Below are positions 50,846 to 60,527 of a DNA stretch of 64,000 nt, piece by piece (the stretch's first letter is position 1; each line of letters opens with the position of its first letter). Made by a program: the position numbers and the translations under genes. Source of the stretch: Telluria aromaticivorans (GTDB lineage: Bacteria; Pseudomonadota; Gammaproteobacteria; Burkholderiales; Burkholderiaceae_D); contig NZ_JABAIV010000004.1 of assembly GCF_013003915.1 (NCBI RefSeq), positions 248,001 through 312,000 of the forward strand. The letters are read 5' to 3'. The notes below the pieces were generated by a model that searched no databases, was not told the origin of the DNA, and saw only the letters and a program-made list of their open reading frames with translations.

Positions 50846-51808
50846 TTAGCGCCCGGCGCGCATACGATAATCATCGAGGTCCTTGCCTTTGGCCAGGTAG
50901 TGCGGCGCGGCGGCCTCGATCGATGTGAGCTTGATTCCCAGCGCCTCGGCTGTCAAGACTCCTGTTTGCTTTTCGACCACATTGTCGGTTTTCATCGAAT
51001 CGAGGTTGTCGCGGCTGATGACCGGGTCGCCCGGCAGCAGCTCGAACACCCGCGCCTGCGCGCGCGCCACCCAGTCGGGCAAGCCAAGTACGTGGCGCTC
51101 GTGGCCGGCGAAGCGCCCGGCCAGCCGCACGAGTTCGGCCAGGGTATAGACCTGGGGGCCGCCCAGCTCGATGATGGCGCCGCTCGTGTGCGGGTCACTC
51201 AAGCAGCGAGAAAACGCGGCGGCGACGTCGCCCACGTAGACAGGCTGGAAGCGCGCGCCGCTGCCGGCCAGCGGCACCAGCGGCAGATAGCGCTGGAGCG
51301 CCGCGAACATGGTCAGGAAATGGTCGCCCGGGCCGAACACGACGGAGGGCCGGAAGATGGTGGCCGCTACCTGCGGCTGGCTGCGCGCGGCCAGCTCGCC
51401 GTCGCCCTTGGAACGCTGGTACATCGAGGGGCCGGCGCTGTTCGCGCCCAGGGCGCTCATGTGCAGGTAGCGCGGCACGCCCACTTCCGCGCAGGCGGCG
51501 GCGATGCGGCGCGGCAGGTCGACGTGCAGCTTGCGAAAACCAGGGCCGTAAGGGGTGCCGTGGCCGCCGTGCAGCACCCCGACCAGGTTGATCGCCGCAT
51601 CGCGCCCGGCCAGCAGCCGGCGCAGGGTGGCGTCGTCGTGGATGTCGGCCACTTCCAGGTCGAGATAGGGCAAGGTGGTCAGGTGCTTGGCGCTTTCGTA
51701 GTGGCGCGTGGGCACCAGCATGTTGACGCCGTCTTCAGCCAGGCGCGCCAGCAAATGTCCGCCGATGAAGCCGGTGGCGCCGAATACCACCACGTTCAGG
51801 TCGCGCAT
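50846..51808 (-). CDS. atypical SDR of the NDUFA9 / NAD-dependent epimerase type
   Basis: 320 residues from ATG 51808 with AAGGAA upstream. Rossmann motif GATGFIG at 10-16, YQRSK in place of YxxxK near 150, and FRPSVVFGPGDHFL. These features are typical of complex I NDUFA9-like proteins and related sugar-nucleotide-type epimerases. No sugar-nucleotide genes are nearby. Substrate unknown; ten bases separate it from the transglycosylase gene. Confidence 0.9.
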   Translation of the reverse strand: MRDLNVVVFGATGFIGGHLLARLAEDGVNMLVPTRHYESAKHLTTLPYLDLEVADIHDDATLRRLLAGRDAAINLVGVLHGGHGTPYGPGFRKLHVDLPRRIAAACAEVGVPRYLHMSALGANSAGPSMYQRSKGDGELAARSQPQVAATIFRPSVVFGPGDHFLTMFAALQRYLPLVPLAGSGARFQPVYVGDVAAAFSRCLSDPHTSGAIIELGGPQVYTLAELVRLAGRFAGHERHVLGLPDWVARAQARVFELLPGDPVISRDNLDSMKTDNVVEKQTGVLTAEALGIKLTSIEAAAPHYLAKGKDLDDYRMRAGR

Positions 51809-51818
51809 GGTCGTTCCT

Positions 51819-53867
51819 TCAGGGGAGAATGGATGCGCGCTCTCGCGGTTGTACGTAGCCCAGGCGCGCTTTGAGGGACTGCGGTTTTTGCTCGAACACG
51901 GCGGCGTAGTTGGTGGCATTGGCCATCACGTTGCGCACATAGCCGCGGGTTTCCGAGAACGGGATGCTTTCGACGAACACCGCGCCTTCCATCGGCTGCT
52001 CGAGCAGGCCGCGCCAGGTACGCGCACGCGAAGGCCCGGCATTGTAGGCGGCGGTGGCCAGGATCTGGTTGCCGTCGAAATTCCCCAGCACCATGTTCAT
52101 GTAGTTGGCGCCGAGCGTGATGTTGGTGCGCAGGTCGTTGAGCATGCCGTGTACGAAGTTGTCCATGCCAATCTTGGCCGCCACCCATTTGCCGGTGCTC
52201 GGCATCACCTGCATCAGGCCGGAAGCGCCGACGCCGGAGCGCGCATCGGTGATGAAGCGCGACTCCTGGCGGATCAGGCCATAGACCCAGGCTTTATCGA
52301 GGCCCAGGCCCTGCGCGGTCGGGTGCAGGACGTCCAGGTGCGGCGCCGGGAAACGCTGTGCGTAGTCGAGTTCGGTGCGCGTGCGCAGCGAGGTCTCGAC
52401 CATACGGTCGAGCAGATCGTTGCGGCGAGCGAGTTCGCCGGCGGCCAGCAACTGACGTTCAGACATGCTGCGCAGCGCCCAGTTCCATTCACGGTTGCCT
52501 TCCGCGCGCAGGCGCAAACCGTAGAACTTCAGTGCGCGCTGCAGGCTCGGGTTGGCGCTCACCGAGGCCAGCTCATCGACACTGACGGGCTGGGCCGGTG
52601 GAGGCGCCGCGACCTGGCGACCGAGCTCTTCCATGGCGAGCTGGCCATAGAAATGGTGGGGGACCGCGATCCGCTCGAACAGCGCGGTCGCTTCCAGCAT
52701 CTTGCCCTCGTGCTTGTCGGCCCGACCCAGCCAGTAGACCCAGGCGCCATCGGCGCGCAGCCAGGCCGGCATCGCCTCGATGGTGGCGCGCACGGTCTTC
52801 CAGTCGCCGCGGCGCAGGGCGATGCGGGTCTTCCACTGCAATTGCTCGCTGGTGAGCGGCACCCCGTTGGCACGCTGCCAGTAAAGGGCGGCGTCGGGCG
52901 ACAGCACGATCGAGGCGGCGTGCGCAATGCCGGCCCAGCCGATCGCGCGTTCGTCAACGCTCAGGTTCGGGCTGTTCTTTTCCAGGGCGACCGTGGCCAG
53001 TTTCAGGCTGGTGCGCGCCATGCGGCCCAGGGCCACCAGGTAGATGGCGCGTTCGGCGCGGGTGCTGCCGATGCCGCGCGCCATGGCCACCGCCGGCACG
53101 TCCACCGCCTGGGCGGCGCGGGTGTCGGAGGCGCCCAGCAGGCTTGCCGTGCGGCGTGCCGGTCCGGTGGCATCGGCTTCGCCGGCGATGCGCAACTGCC
53201 ACAGCAGGTCGTCCTGGCTGAACTGGCCGCCCTGGTATAACTGGGCGATCAGGGCGGCGCAGGCTTCGCCGTAGTTGTCGGGGTTGAGCAGCAGCGCGCG
53301 GGCGTCAGGCGCCACCTGCTCGCCGCGGCCGGCGCGCGCCAGCAAGGCATAGCAGCGGATCTGCAGCTCGCCGTTGCTGCCAAGCTGGCCCAGTTCGCGT
53401 TCGAAACCGGCCCAGTCGCGGCGCCGGCCCATCTCGAGCAGCCAGTCGCTGCGCAGGCGGTCGGCCACCGCGCTGCCTTCGTGGCGGCGCAGCACCTCGC
53501 GGATTTCCTCGGCCGTGGCGTCGCGCAGTCGGGGTTTCAGACGATAATAGTCGACGTAGGACGCCAACAGGTAGTTCGGCAGGCGCGAAGCCAGGGCATT
53601 GGTGCGCGCCGCATCGTCCTGGCGCGCCGCTTCGCGCAGCAGCAGGAAGGTGTCGTCGTCGGCCCGGGTATCCGGGGCGCCGTTGACCACGCCGGGGACG
53701 GCGGGTGCGCCGGCAGGCACAGGGGGGGCGGTTTGCGTAGCTTGCCCGGCTTGGGTGGCATCAGGCGCGGGCCGGGCGTGGACTGTGCCGAAAGGAAGCG
53801 TCCACGAAGCAAACACAAGGGCAAGGGCTGCCGGCAGTGAGCCGGCTGTCGATCTCGATTGAAACAT
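51819..53867 (-). CDS. slt: soluble lytic murein transglycosylase
   Basis: 682 residues. Signal peptide about 1-31 (GTVHA). A long alpha-helical superhelix (about 70-480) precedes the SLT catalytic domain (about 515-660). Catalytic Glu535 lies in LIRQESRF, followed by SGASGLMQVMP-like GVGASGLMQVMPST and the late AAYNAGPSRARTW. It cleaves peptidoglycan glycan chains in the periplasm, forming 1,6-anhydromuropeptides. First gene of the operon with the NDUFA9-like, gst and cca genes, divergent from the cyclo-ligase gene (32 bp). Confidence 0.96.
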   Translation of the reverse strand: MFQSRSTAGSLPAALALVFASWTLPFGTVHARPAPDATQAGQATQTAPPVPAGAPAVPGVVNGAPDTRADDDTFLLLREAARQDDAARTNALASRLPNYLLASYVDYYRLKPRLRDATAEEIREVLRRHEGSAVADRLRSDWLLEMGRRRDWAGFERELGQLGSNGELQIRCYALLARAGRGEQVAPDARALLLNPDNYGEACAALIAQLYQGGQFSQDDLLWQLRIAGEADATGPARRTASLLGASDTRAAQAVDVPAVAMARGIGSTRAERAIYLVALGRMARTSLKLATVALEKNSPNLSVDERAIGWAGIAHAASIVLSPDAALYWQRANGVPLTSEQLQWKTRIALRRGDWKTVRATIEAMPAWLRADGAWVYWLGRADKHEGKMLEATALFERIAVPHHFYGQLAMEELGRQVAAPPPAQPVSVDELASVSANPSLQRALKFYGLRLRAEGNREWNWALRSMSERQLLAAGELARRNDLLDRMVETSLRTRTELDYAQRFPAPHLDVLHPTAQGLGLDKAWVYGLIRQESRFITDARSGVGASGLMQVMPSTGKWVAAKIGMDNFVHGMLNDLRTNITLGANYMNMVLGNFDGNQILATAAYNAGPSRARTWRGLLEQPMEGAVFVESIPFSETRGYVRNVMANATNYAAVFEQKPQSLKARLGYVQPRERASILP

Positions 53868-53899
53868 CCACTACTCTCACTCTACGCTGCATATAAACC

Positions 53900-54499
53900 A
53901 TGACCGGCGATTCAAGAATACCACGCGCCTCTGCGCTCCTGCCAGAGGCTGGCGCAAGCGCAACAGCGGACAAAGCGCTGCTGCGCCGCACGCTCAAGGA
54001 CAGGCGCCGTGCTATTGCGCTTGACGTCAAACGCGCCTGGGACGACCGCATCGGCGCGCAGGTGCTGGCATGGTGGCGGGCCAACCCCTCCGGCTCGCTG
54101 GCAGTGTACTGGCCGCTGGCGGGCGAACCGGACTTGCGTCCAGCCTACGCGGAATTGGCCGAGGAAGGCGTACGGCTGGCCTTGCCTGTTGTGGTGGCAC
54201 GCGATGCGGCGCTGGGGTTTGCGCAATGGGTGCCCGGCGAGGCGACCGTGGCCGATAGCATGGGGGTGGCGGTGCCGGCGGAGTTAAGGATGGTGGGGCG
54301 GCCGGAGGCCTTGCTGGTTCCGTGCCTGGGGTTTGATGCGCAGGGGTATCGGCTGGGGTATGGCGGGGGGTTTTATGACCGGACGCTGGCGGAAGAGCCG
54401 CGGCCACGGACGCTGGGGATTGCGTACTCTTGCCAGCTGGTGGAATTTGATCTGAATGAATATGACATCCCGTTAGGGGAGATCATTACGGAATCGTAG
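53900..54499 (+). CDS. 5-formyltetrahydrofolate cyclo-ligase
   Basis: 199 residues with the family signature GYGGGFYDRTL near the C-terminus and GEPDLRPAYAELAEEG in the middle. Converts 5-formyl-THF to 5,10-methenyl-THF using ATP, feeding the folate pool used by the adjacent metF. The first 24 residues extend beyond the family's usual start, so a later start is possible. The nucleotide ending is T-rich and unusually G-rich (GGGGTTTTATGACC), but the frame is intact. Confidence 0.92.
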   Translation: MTGDSRIPRASALLPEAGASATADKALLRRTLKDRRRAIALDVKRAWDDRIGAQVLAWWRANPSGSLAVYWPLAGEPDLRPAYAELAEEGVRLALPVVVARDAALGFAQWVPGEATVADSMGVAVPAELRMVGRPEALLVPCLGFDAQGYRLGYGGGFYDRTLAEEPRPRTLGIAYSCQLVEFDLNEYDIPLGEIITES

Positions 54500-54605
54500 G
54501 GTGGGCAAGTTCCTTGCCCACGCGGTCAGCCAGCACTTAATCTGCCGCTCCGGCATTTCTTGCGCTAACTATCACCGCGTGGGCGGGAAACCCGCCCACC
54601 CTACG
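54495..54605. repeat. REPIN-like palindromic element, copy 5
   Basis: CGTAGGGTGGGC at 54495 and inverse GCCCACCCTACG ending 54605. The left hairpin is GGGCAAG/CTTGCCC and the right GTGGGCGGG/CCCGCCCAC. CTATCACCGCGTGGGC precedes the right arm, as in copy 4. It overlaps the last codons of the cyclo-ligase gene and lies before metF (convergent). Confidence 0.87.
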
Positions 54606-54642
54606 GACCGTGGCAGAATCAGCGCCGCGGCCCTAGCTTCCG

Positions 54643-55473
54643 TTACTTCACCAGCCTCTGCCAGATCGCCGTGGTCGCCACCGCCTGGTTCATGCTGTAG
54701 AAATGCAGCCCCGGCGCGCCGCCGGCCAGCAGGCGTTCGCACAGGCTTGTGACCACATCCAGCCCGAACGCCTTGATCGAGGCCGAATCGTCGCCGAAGC
54801 TCGCAAGCTTCACGCGCACCCAGCGCGGGATCTCGGCGCCGCACATGTCCGAGAAGCGCATCAGCTGCGTATAGTTCGTGATCGGCATGATGCCCGCCAC
54901 GATCGGCACGTCGAGGCCCAGTTTGCGCGCGTTGTCGACGAACTGGAAATAGGCGTCCGCATTGTAGAAATACTGCGTGATCGCGGCATTCGCACCGGCC
55001 TGGATCTTGCGCGCGAAGGCTTGCAAATCGTCTTGCGGCGAGCGCGCCTGCGGGTGCATTTCCGGGTAGGCCGCCACTTCGATGTGGAACCAGTCGCCGG
55101 TTTCCTTGCGGATGAACTCGACCAGCTCGTTAGCGTAGCGGAACTCGCCGGCGCCGCCATAGCCGCTCGGCAGGTCGCCGCGCAGGGCGACAAGGCGGCG
55201 GATGCCGGCGTCCTGGAATTGCTGCAGGATGGCGCGCAGCGAGTCGCGGGTGCCGCCGACGCAGGACAGGTGCGGCGCCGCCTCGTAGCCTTCGGATTTG
55301 ATCTCGAGCACGGTCTGCAGCGTGCCCTGCTGGGTGGTGCCGCCGGCGCCGAAGGTCACCGAGAAATACTTCGGCGCCAAGAGCGCCAGCTTCTGGCGCA
55401 CCGCGCGCAGCTTGTCCGCGCCTTCGTCGGTCTTGGGCGGGAAGAACTCGATACTGAAATTATGCGTTTCCAT
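54643..55473 (-). CDS. metF: 5,10-methylenetetrahydrofolate reductase
   Basis: 276 residues from ATG 55473 (METHNFSIEFFPPKT), usual for bacterial MetF. FAD-dependent TIM barrel: SIEFFPPKTDEG with the catalytic Glu, VTFGAGGTTQQGT, ALRGDLPSGYGG and TQYFYNADAYFQFVDNAR. It makes 5-methyl-THF for methionine synthesis. The start is 14 bp inside the preceding membrane-protein gene, so translation is coupled. Confidence 0.97.
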   Translation of the reverse strand: METHNFSIEFFPPKTDEGADKLRAVRQKLALLAPKYFSVTFGAGGTTQQGTLQTVLEIKSEGYEAAPHLSCVGGTRDSLRAILQQFQDAGIRRLVALRGDLPSGYGGAGEFRYANELVEFIRKETGDWFHIEVAAYPEMHPQARSPQDDLQAFARKIQAGANAAITQYFYNADAYFQFVDNARKLGLDVPIVAGIMPITNYTQLMRFSDMCGAEIPRWVRVKLASFGDDSASIKAFGLDVVTSLCERLLAGGAPGLHFYSMNQAVATTAIWQRLVK

Positions 55474-55816
55474 CTTTATCTCTGAGGAGCAAGGTAGCGA
55501 GCGCCCACGAAATGATGCTGTACAGAATGGCGGCGATGAAGGCCGATCCGAAACCGCCGACGTCGAAGCCGTCGATATAGCGCGCAACCACCCAGAACAG
55601 GAAAGCATTGATGACGAGGATGAACAGCCCGAGCGAGATCACGGTCACCGGCAAGGTGAGGATGACCAGGACCGGGCGGATCAGGGTATTGACCAGCCCG
55701 AGCACGAGCGCGGCGATCAGCGCGGTCGTGAAATTCGACATCGAAACGGAAGACATCAGGTAAGGCAGGGCCATCAGGGCCGCGGCATTGATCAGCCAGG
55801 TAACGAGCAGGCGCAT
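55460..55816 (-). CDS. small membrane protein of the phage_holin_4_2 / PF04020 type
   Basis: 118 residues from ATG 55816. Four hydrophobic segments (about 5-24, 30-50, 55-80, 90-112). Pattern LVNTLIRPVLVILTLPVTVISLGLF is typical of the family. Despite the family name it is a chromosomal membrane protein, not a lysis gene, and no phage genes are nearby. Lies between ahcY and metF, overlapping metF by 14 bp. Function unknown. Confidence 0.88.
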   Translation of the reverse strand: MRLLVTWLINAAALMALPYLMSSVSMSNFTTALIAALVLGLVNTLIRPVLVILTLPVTVISLGLFILVINAFLFWVVARYIDGFDVGGFGSAFIAAILYSIISWALATLLLRDKDGNA

Positions 55817-55870
55817 TGCATCGACTTTCGTGGGTCGCGGGCGCATCCACTTGGAAACGCCCGGCTATTG

Positions 55871-55901
55871 AAAAAACGGGCGCTGTAACAACAGCGCCCG
55901 T
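55871..55901 (-). terminator. intrinsic terminator after ahcY
   Basis: ACGGGCGCTGT (55876-55886) pairs with ACAGCGCCCGT (55891-55901) around a 4-nt loop. Reading leftward, it ends in a six-T run. It is 17 bp after the ahcY stop and 55 bp before the membrane-protein start, so ahcY transcripts largely stop here. Confidence 0.92.
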
Positions 55902-55917
55902 GTCAGTCAGCTACCGA

Positions 55918-57330
55918 TTAATAGCGGTAGTGGTCCGGTTTGTACGGGCCGGCCTGGCTCACCGAGATGTAGGCAGCCTGCTCTTCGGTCAGTTCGGTCA
56001 GTTGCGCATTGAGCTTCTTCAGCTGCAGGCGCGCGACCTTCTCGTCCAGGTGCTTCGGCAGCGTGTACACGCCGACCGGGTACTGGGCGGTGTTGGCGAA
56101 CAGCTCGATCTGGGCGATGGTCTGGTTCGCGAACGACGAGCTCATCACGTACGACGGGTGGCCGGTACCGCAGCCCAGGTTCACCAGGCGGCCTTCGGCC
56201 AGCAGGATGATGCGCTTGCCATCAGGGAAGATGACGTGGTCGACCTGCGGCTTGATGTTGTCCCACTCGTATTTCTTGAGCGCGGCGACTTCGATTTCGT
56301 TGTCGAAGTGGCCGATGTTGCAGACGATGGCCTGGTCTTTCATCTTGAGCATGTGCTGCTCGGTGATGACGTGGTAGTTGCCGGTGCAGGTAACAAAAAT
56401 GTCGCCGTGTTCCGCAGCGTAATCCATGGTCACGACGCGGTAGCCTTCCATCGCCGCCTGCAGTGCGCAGATCGGGTCGATTTCGGTAACCCACACTTGT
56501 GCCGACAGCGCGCGCATGGCCTGGGCCGAGCCCTTGCCCACGTCGCCATAGCCGGCGATCACGGCAACCTTACCGGCGATCATGACGTCGGTGGCGCGCT
56601 TGATGCCGTCGACCAGCGATTCACGGCAACCGTACAGGTTGTCGAACTTCGACTTGGTGACCGAATCGTTGACGTTGATGGCCGGGAAAGCCAGCTTGCC
56701 TTCGAGGTGCATCTGGTACAGGCGGTGCACGCCGGTGGTGGTTTCTTCGGTCACGCCCAGAATGCATGGCAGGCGCTTCGAGTACCAGGCCGGGTCACGC
56801 GCGAGGCGGCCCTTGATCGAGTTGAACAGGCAGATTTCTTCTTCCGAACCCGGCTTGTCCAGCACCGAGATGTCCTTCTCGGCGCGCACGCCCAGGTGCA
56901 GCAGCAGGGTGGCATCGCCGCCGTCGTCCAGGATCATGTTGGCGTGGTTGTCGCCCGGCCATTCGAAGATGCGGTGGGTGTATTCCCAGTACTCGTCCAG
57001 GGTCTCGCCCTTGACGGCGAACACCGGGGTGCCGACTGCGGCGATGGCGGCAGCAGCGTGGTCTTGCGTCGAGTAGATGTTGCACGATGCCCAGCGCACG
57101 TCGGCGCCGAGGGCTTCCAGGGTGCGGATCAGGACCGCGGTCTGGATGGTCATGTGCAGCGAACCGGCGATGCGCGCGCCTTTCAGCGGCTGGGCGGCGG
57201 CGTATTCCTCGCGGATGGCCATCAGGCCCGGCATTTCGGTTTCTGCAATACGGATTTCCTTCTCGCCCCAGGAAGCCAGGGAGATGTCGGCGATATGGAA
57301 GTCCTTGAGATCTTTGAGTACGGCGCTCAT
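55918..57330 (-). CDS. ahcY: adenosylhomocysteinase
   Basis: 470 residues from ATG 57330; GTG at 57333 is rejected because it is only 3 bp from AGGAG. NAD-binding motif [13 protein letters not shown], substrate sites [12 protein letters not shown] (with the Asp/Asn/Lys of the active site) and [13 protein letters not shown] are intact, as is the C-terminal KPDHYRY that reaches the neighbouring subunit's NAD site. Hydrolyses S-adenosylhomocysteine to adenosine and homocysteine. The SAH riboswitch at 57361-57429 precedes it. Confidence 0.98.
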   Translation of the reverse strand: MSAVLKDLKDFHIADISLASWGEKEIRIAETEMPGLMAIREEYAAAQPLKGARIAGSLHMTIQTAVLIRTLEALGADVRWASCNIYSTQDHAAAAIAAVGTPVFAVKGETLDEYWEYTHRIFEWPGDNHANMILDDGGDATLLLHLGVRAEKDISVLDKPGSEEEICLFNSIKGRLARDPAWYSKRLPCILGVTEETTTGVHRLYQMHLEGKLAFPAINVNDSVTKSKFDNLYGCRESLVDGIKRATDVMIAGKVAVIAGYGDVGKGSAQAMRALSAQVWVTEIDPICALQAAMEGYRVVTMDYAAEHGDIFVTCTGNYHVITEQHMLKMKDQAIVCNIGHFDNEIEVAALKKYEWDNIKPQVDHVIFPDGKRIILLAEGRLVNLGCGTGHPSYVMSSSFANQTIAQIELFANTAQYPVGVYTLPKHLDEKVARLQLKKLNAQLTELTEEQAAYISVSQAGPYKPDHYRY

Positions 57331-57360
57331 CACGCGCTCCTTTCAATGGTTGAAAAAAGT

Positions 57361-57429
57361 TAACGTGAGCGCGGTGTTGATATCCGAGCCTGGCGAAGAG
57401 GAATCTCTTCGTCGCAACGCTCCTCGGAA
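57361..57429 (-). promoter_or_regulatory. S-adenosylhomocysteine (SAH) riboswitch
   Basis: Leftward, 30 bp before ahcY, the RNA reads CCGAGGAGCGTTGCGAC...GCCAGGCTCGG...CGCGCTCACG, the recognised SAH aptamer pattern. P1 pairs CCGAG (57427-57423) with CTCGG (57388-57384). An internal hairpin CGAAGAG/CTCTTCG lies at 57394-57411. A pseudoknot pairs GAGCG (57422-57418) with CGCTC (57371-57367). SAH binding turns such leaders on, so the enzyme that removes SAH is raised when SAH builds up. Confidence 0.93.
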
Positions 57430-57435
57430 TGAACT

Positions 57436-57444
57436 AGTTTACCA
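57436..57444 (-). promoter_or_regulatory. extended -10 promoter candidate for ahcY
   Basis: Reading leftward, TGGTAAACT (57444-57436) fits the extended -10 form TGnTANNNT, 7 bp before the first riboswitch base. No good -35 hexamer is seen at 17 bp. Confidence 0.45.
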
Positions 57445-57521
57445 CGAGTGCGGCAAGGATGCGATGGGTGCCGGCCTCTGCTGCCGGGGATGTACGTTCG
57501 TACAACGCAAGCGTTGGAAGC

Positions 57522-58904
57522 TCAGGTCGAGGCGCAGGCCGCAGTGCCGGCCTCCTGCAGGCGCGCCGCTTCGCGGGGCTGGGCCAGGGGCAGGCTGATG
57601 TCGAAGGTACTGCCGCGGCCGACGCCGTCGCTGGCCGCCCGCACCGAGCCGCCATGCAATTCAATCAGGCTCTTGACCAGGGCGAGTCCCAGGCCGAGGC
57701 CACCATGCTGGCGCTCCGACGAAGTCTCGGCCTGCACGTACAGGTCGAACAGGTGCGGCAGGAGCTCGGCGGCAATACCCTGGCCATTGTCGGCGACGCG
57801 CAGCGCGCAGCATACGCCTTGCTCTTCCAGCGTCAGCGCGATCCGGCCGCCCGGTCCGGTATACCGGATGGCATTGCCGAGCAGGTTGCCGATCACCTGC
57901 ACCAGGCGGGTCGCGTCGCCTTCGACCCGGCACGGGACCGGCGGCAGGGCCAGCTCGACCCACTGGCCCTTGCGCTCGGCGGCCGGCATGATCTGTTCGA
58001 TGGCAGCCGCCACCACGTCGCGCATGTCGACCTCGGTCTTGACGATGGAAATCAGGCCGCGGCTGACCCGCGAGACGTCGAGCAGGTCTTCCACCAGGCG
58101 GTTCATGTGGCCGACCTGCCGGCTGATCAACTCGCTCAGGCTGTGGGTCTGCGCAGGCGCATCCGGATTCTTCCTGAGCAGCTGGGCCGCCATCGACGCG
58201 GCCGACAGCGGGCCACGCAGCTCGTGGCTCAGCATCGACAGGAATTCGTTCTTCTGGCGGTCCGCGGACATCAGCGAGGCCGCTTGTTCGTTCAGCAGGC
58301 GATTGAGTTCCTCGACCCGCCCGTTAGTCTGCTCCAGGCGGCGCGAGACTTCGACCAGCTCGTCCTGGCGCTCCTGCAGCGCAGCCAGCGCATCGGCCAG
58401 CTCGCGGTTCTGGTGATGGGCTTCGGACAGCGCCACGTTGCTCGGCACGGAAACCCCGGCCACGCCTTCGGCGATCGTGGACGCCGACAATGCGCGAGCG
58501 TGCACCGGCATCAGCTTGGTCAGGACGATACGGGTCCCGGTACTGCCGGTAGTGATATCGCAGGTATCCATGAAGCGGCGCGCCGCCAGCAGCCCGCTGC
58601 CGGCCGACTGGTGCGTTTCGTCCGCACGCGCCAGCATGGCGTCGAGGCCTTCGATACCCTGGCCCTCATCCTCGATCACGACCATCAAGGCCTGGCGCCC
58701 CGTCGAGCCCAGCAGGGAGAACGCGACCTTGCCCTCGCCCACATAGCTGAACACATTGCGCGCGAGTTCGGACACCGCGCTGGCAATGCGTGCCTGGTCA
58801 TGCGAACCGAAACCGCAACGGGCCGCGATCTGGCGTGCGCGCTGGCGCGAGGCGATGACGTCGACTTCGGTACCGATGAGGCTGGTGAGGATGGGGTGTT
58901 GCAT
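57522..58904 (-). CDS. RsbT-like ATPase fused to histidine kinase
   Basis: 460 residues from ATG 58904 with GGAAAG upstream (a GTG at 58934 is possible). Residues 10-133 match RsbT-type serine kinase/anti-sigma proteins: SRQRARQIAARCGFGSHDQARI, SELARNVFSY (N box), EDEGQGI (G1 box) and GSGLLAARRFMDTCDI. A coiled coil (about 160-215) leads to HisKA with His227 in SMLSHELRGP, then HATPase with NLLGNAIRYT, DNGQGI and GGLGLGLALVK. No membrane segments. Two ATPase modules of the same fold are thus in one protein. No STAS or phosphatase partner and no response regulator gene are adjacent. Separates metK from ahcY. Confidence 0.9.
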   Translation of the reverse strand: MQHPILTSLIGTEVDVIASRQRARQIAARCGFGSHDQARIASAVSELARNVFSYVGEGKVAFSLLGSTGRQALMVVIEDEGQGIEGLDAMLARADETHQSAGSGLLAARRFMDTCDITTGSTGTRIVLTKLMPVHARALSASTIAEGVAGVSVPSNVALSEAHHQNRELADALAALQERQDELVEVSRRLEQTNGRVEELNRLLNEQAASLMSADRQKNEFLSMLSHELRGPLSAASMAAQLLRKNPDAPAQTHSLSELISRQVGHMNRLVEDLLDVSRVSRGLISIVKTEVDMRDVVAAAIEQIMPAAERKGQWVELALPPVPCRVEGDATRLVQVIGNLLGNAIRYTGPGGRIALTLEEQGVCCALRVADNGQGIAAELLPHLFDLYVQAETSSERQHGGLGLGLALVKSLIELHGGSVRAASDGVGRGSTFDISLPLAQPREAARLQEAGTAACAST

Positions 58905-59169
58905 GTGCCTTTCCGTCAAATGAAAATGGTGCACGACTGGATCAGCCGTGGCAGGCCAAATCGGCGCCGCCCGGGAATGTTTGATGCCGAGATGAAATAA
59001 ACAAGTCCGACGGATTATGCAACAGACTCGGCAGCTTCGCTCGAGTCAATGAGGCAAATACCGGTGATGAACCACAATTTGCGCCGGCGGACACGCGATG
59101 ACGTCGCCGGCTGGCAAGATTCGATGCGTCGCCGGCAGGGGCAGCCCCCCACCAGCGAGCTGGCTGCTA

Positions 59170-60336
<1,167 letters not shown>

Positions 60337-60527
60337 GAAGGCTCCGGTTACGGGTTGTAGATGTATACGTGCCGCAGCAACAGGTGCCTGCGACGCTTTA
60401 GCGACATTTATATTCCGCTTCGCAAGTTGTCTATTAACTCGGCGGATCCTGCATAAAGTGGTATTTTACGCTTCCTTCGAGAATTTTGCTCAAGCAAGTC
60501 TCGTTCCATTCAATTCTGGTCAATCGC

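Noticed and set aside
55460-55816. Prophage remnant suggested by the 'phage holin' family name
   Set aside because: The family is a general small membrane protein, the gene is coupled to metF, and no phage genes are near.
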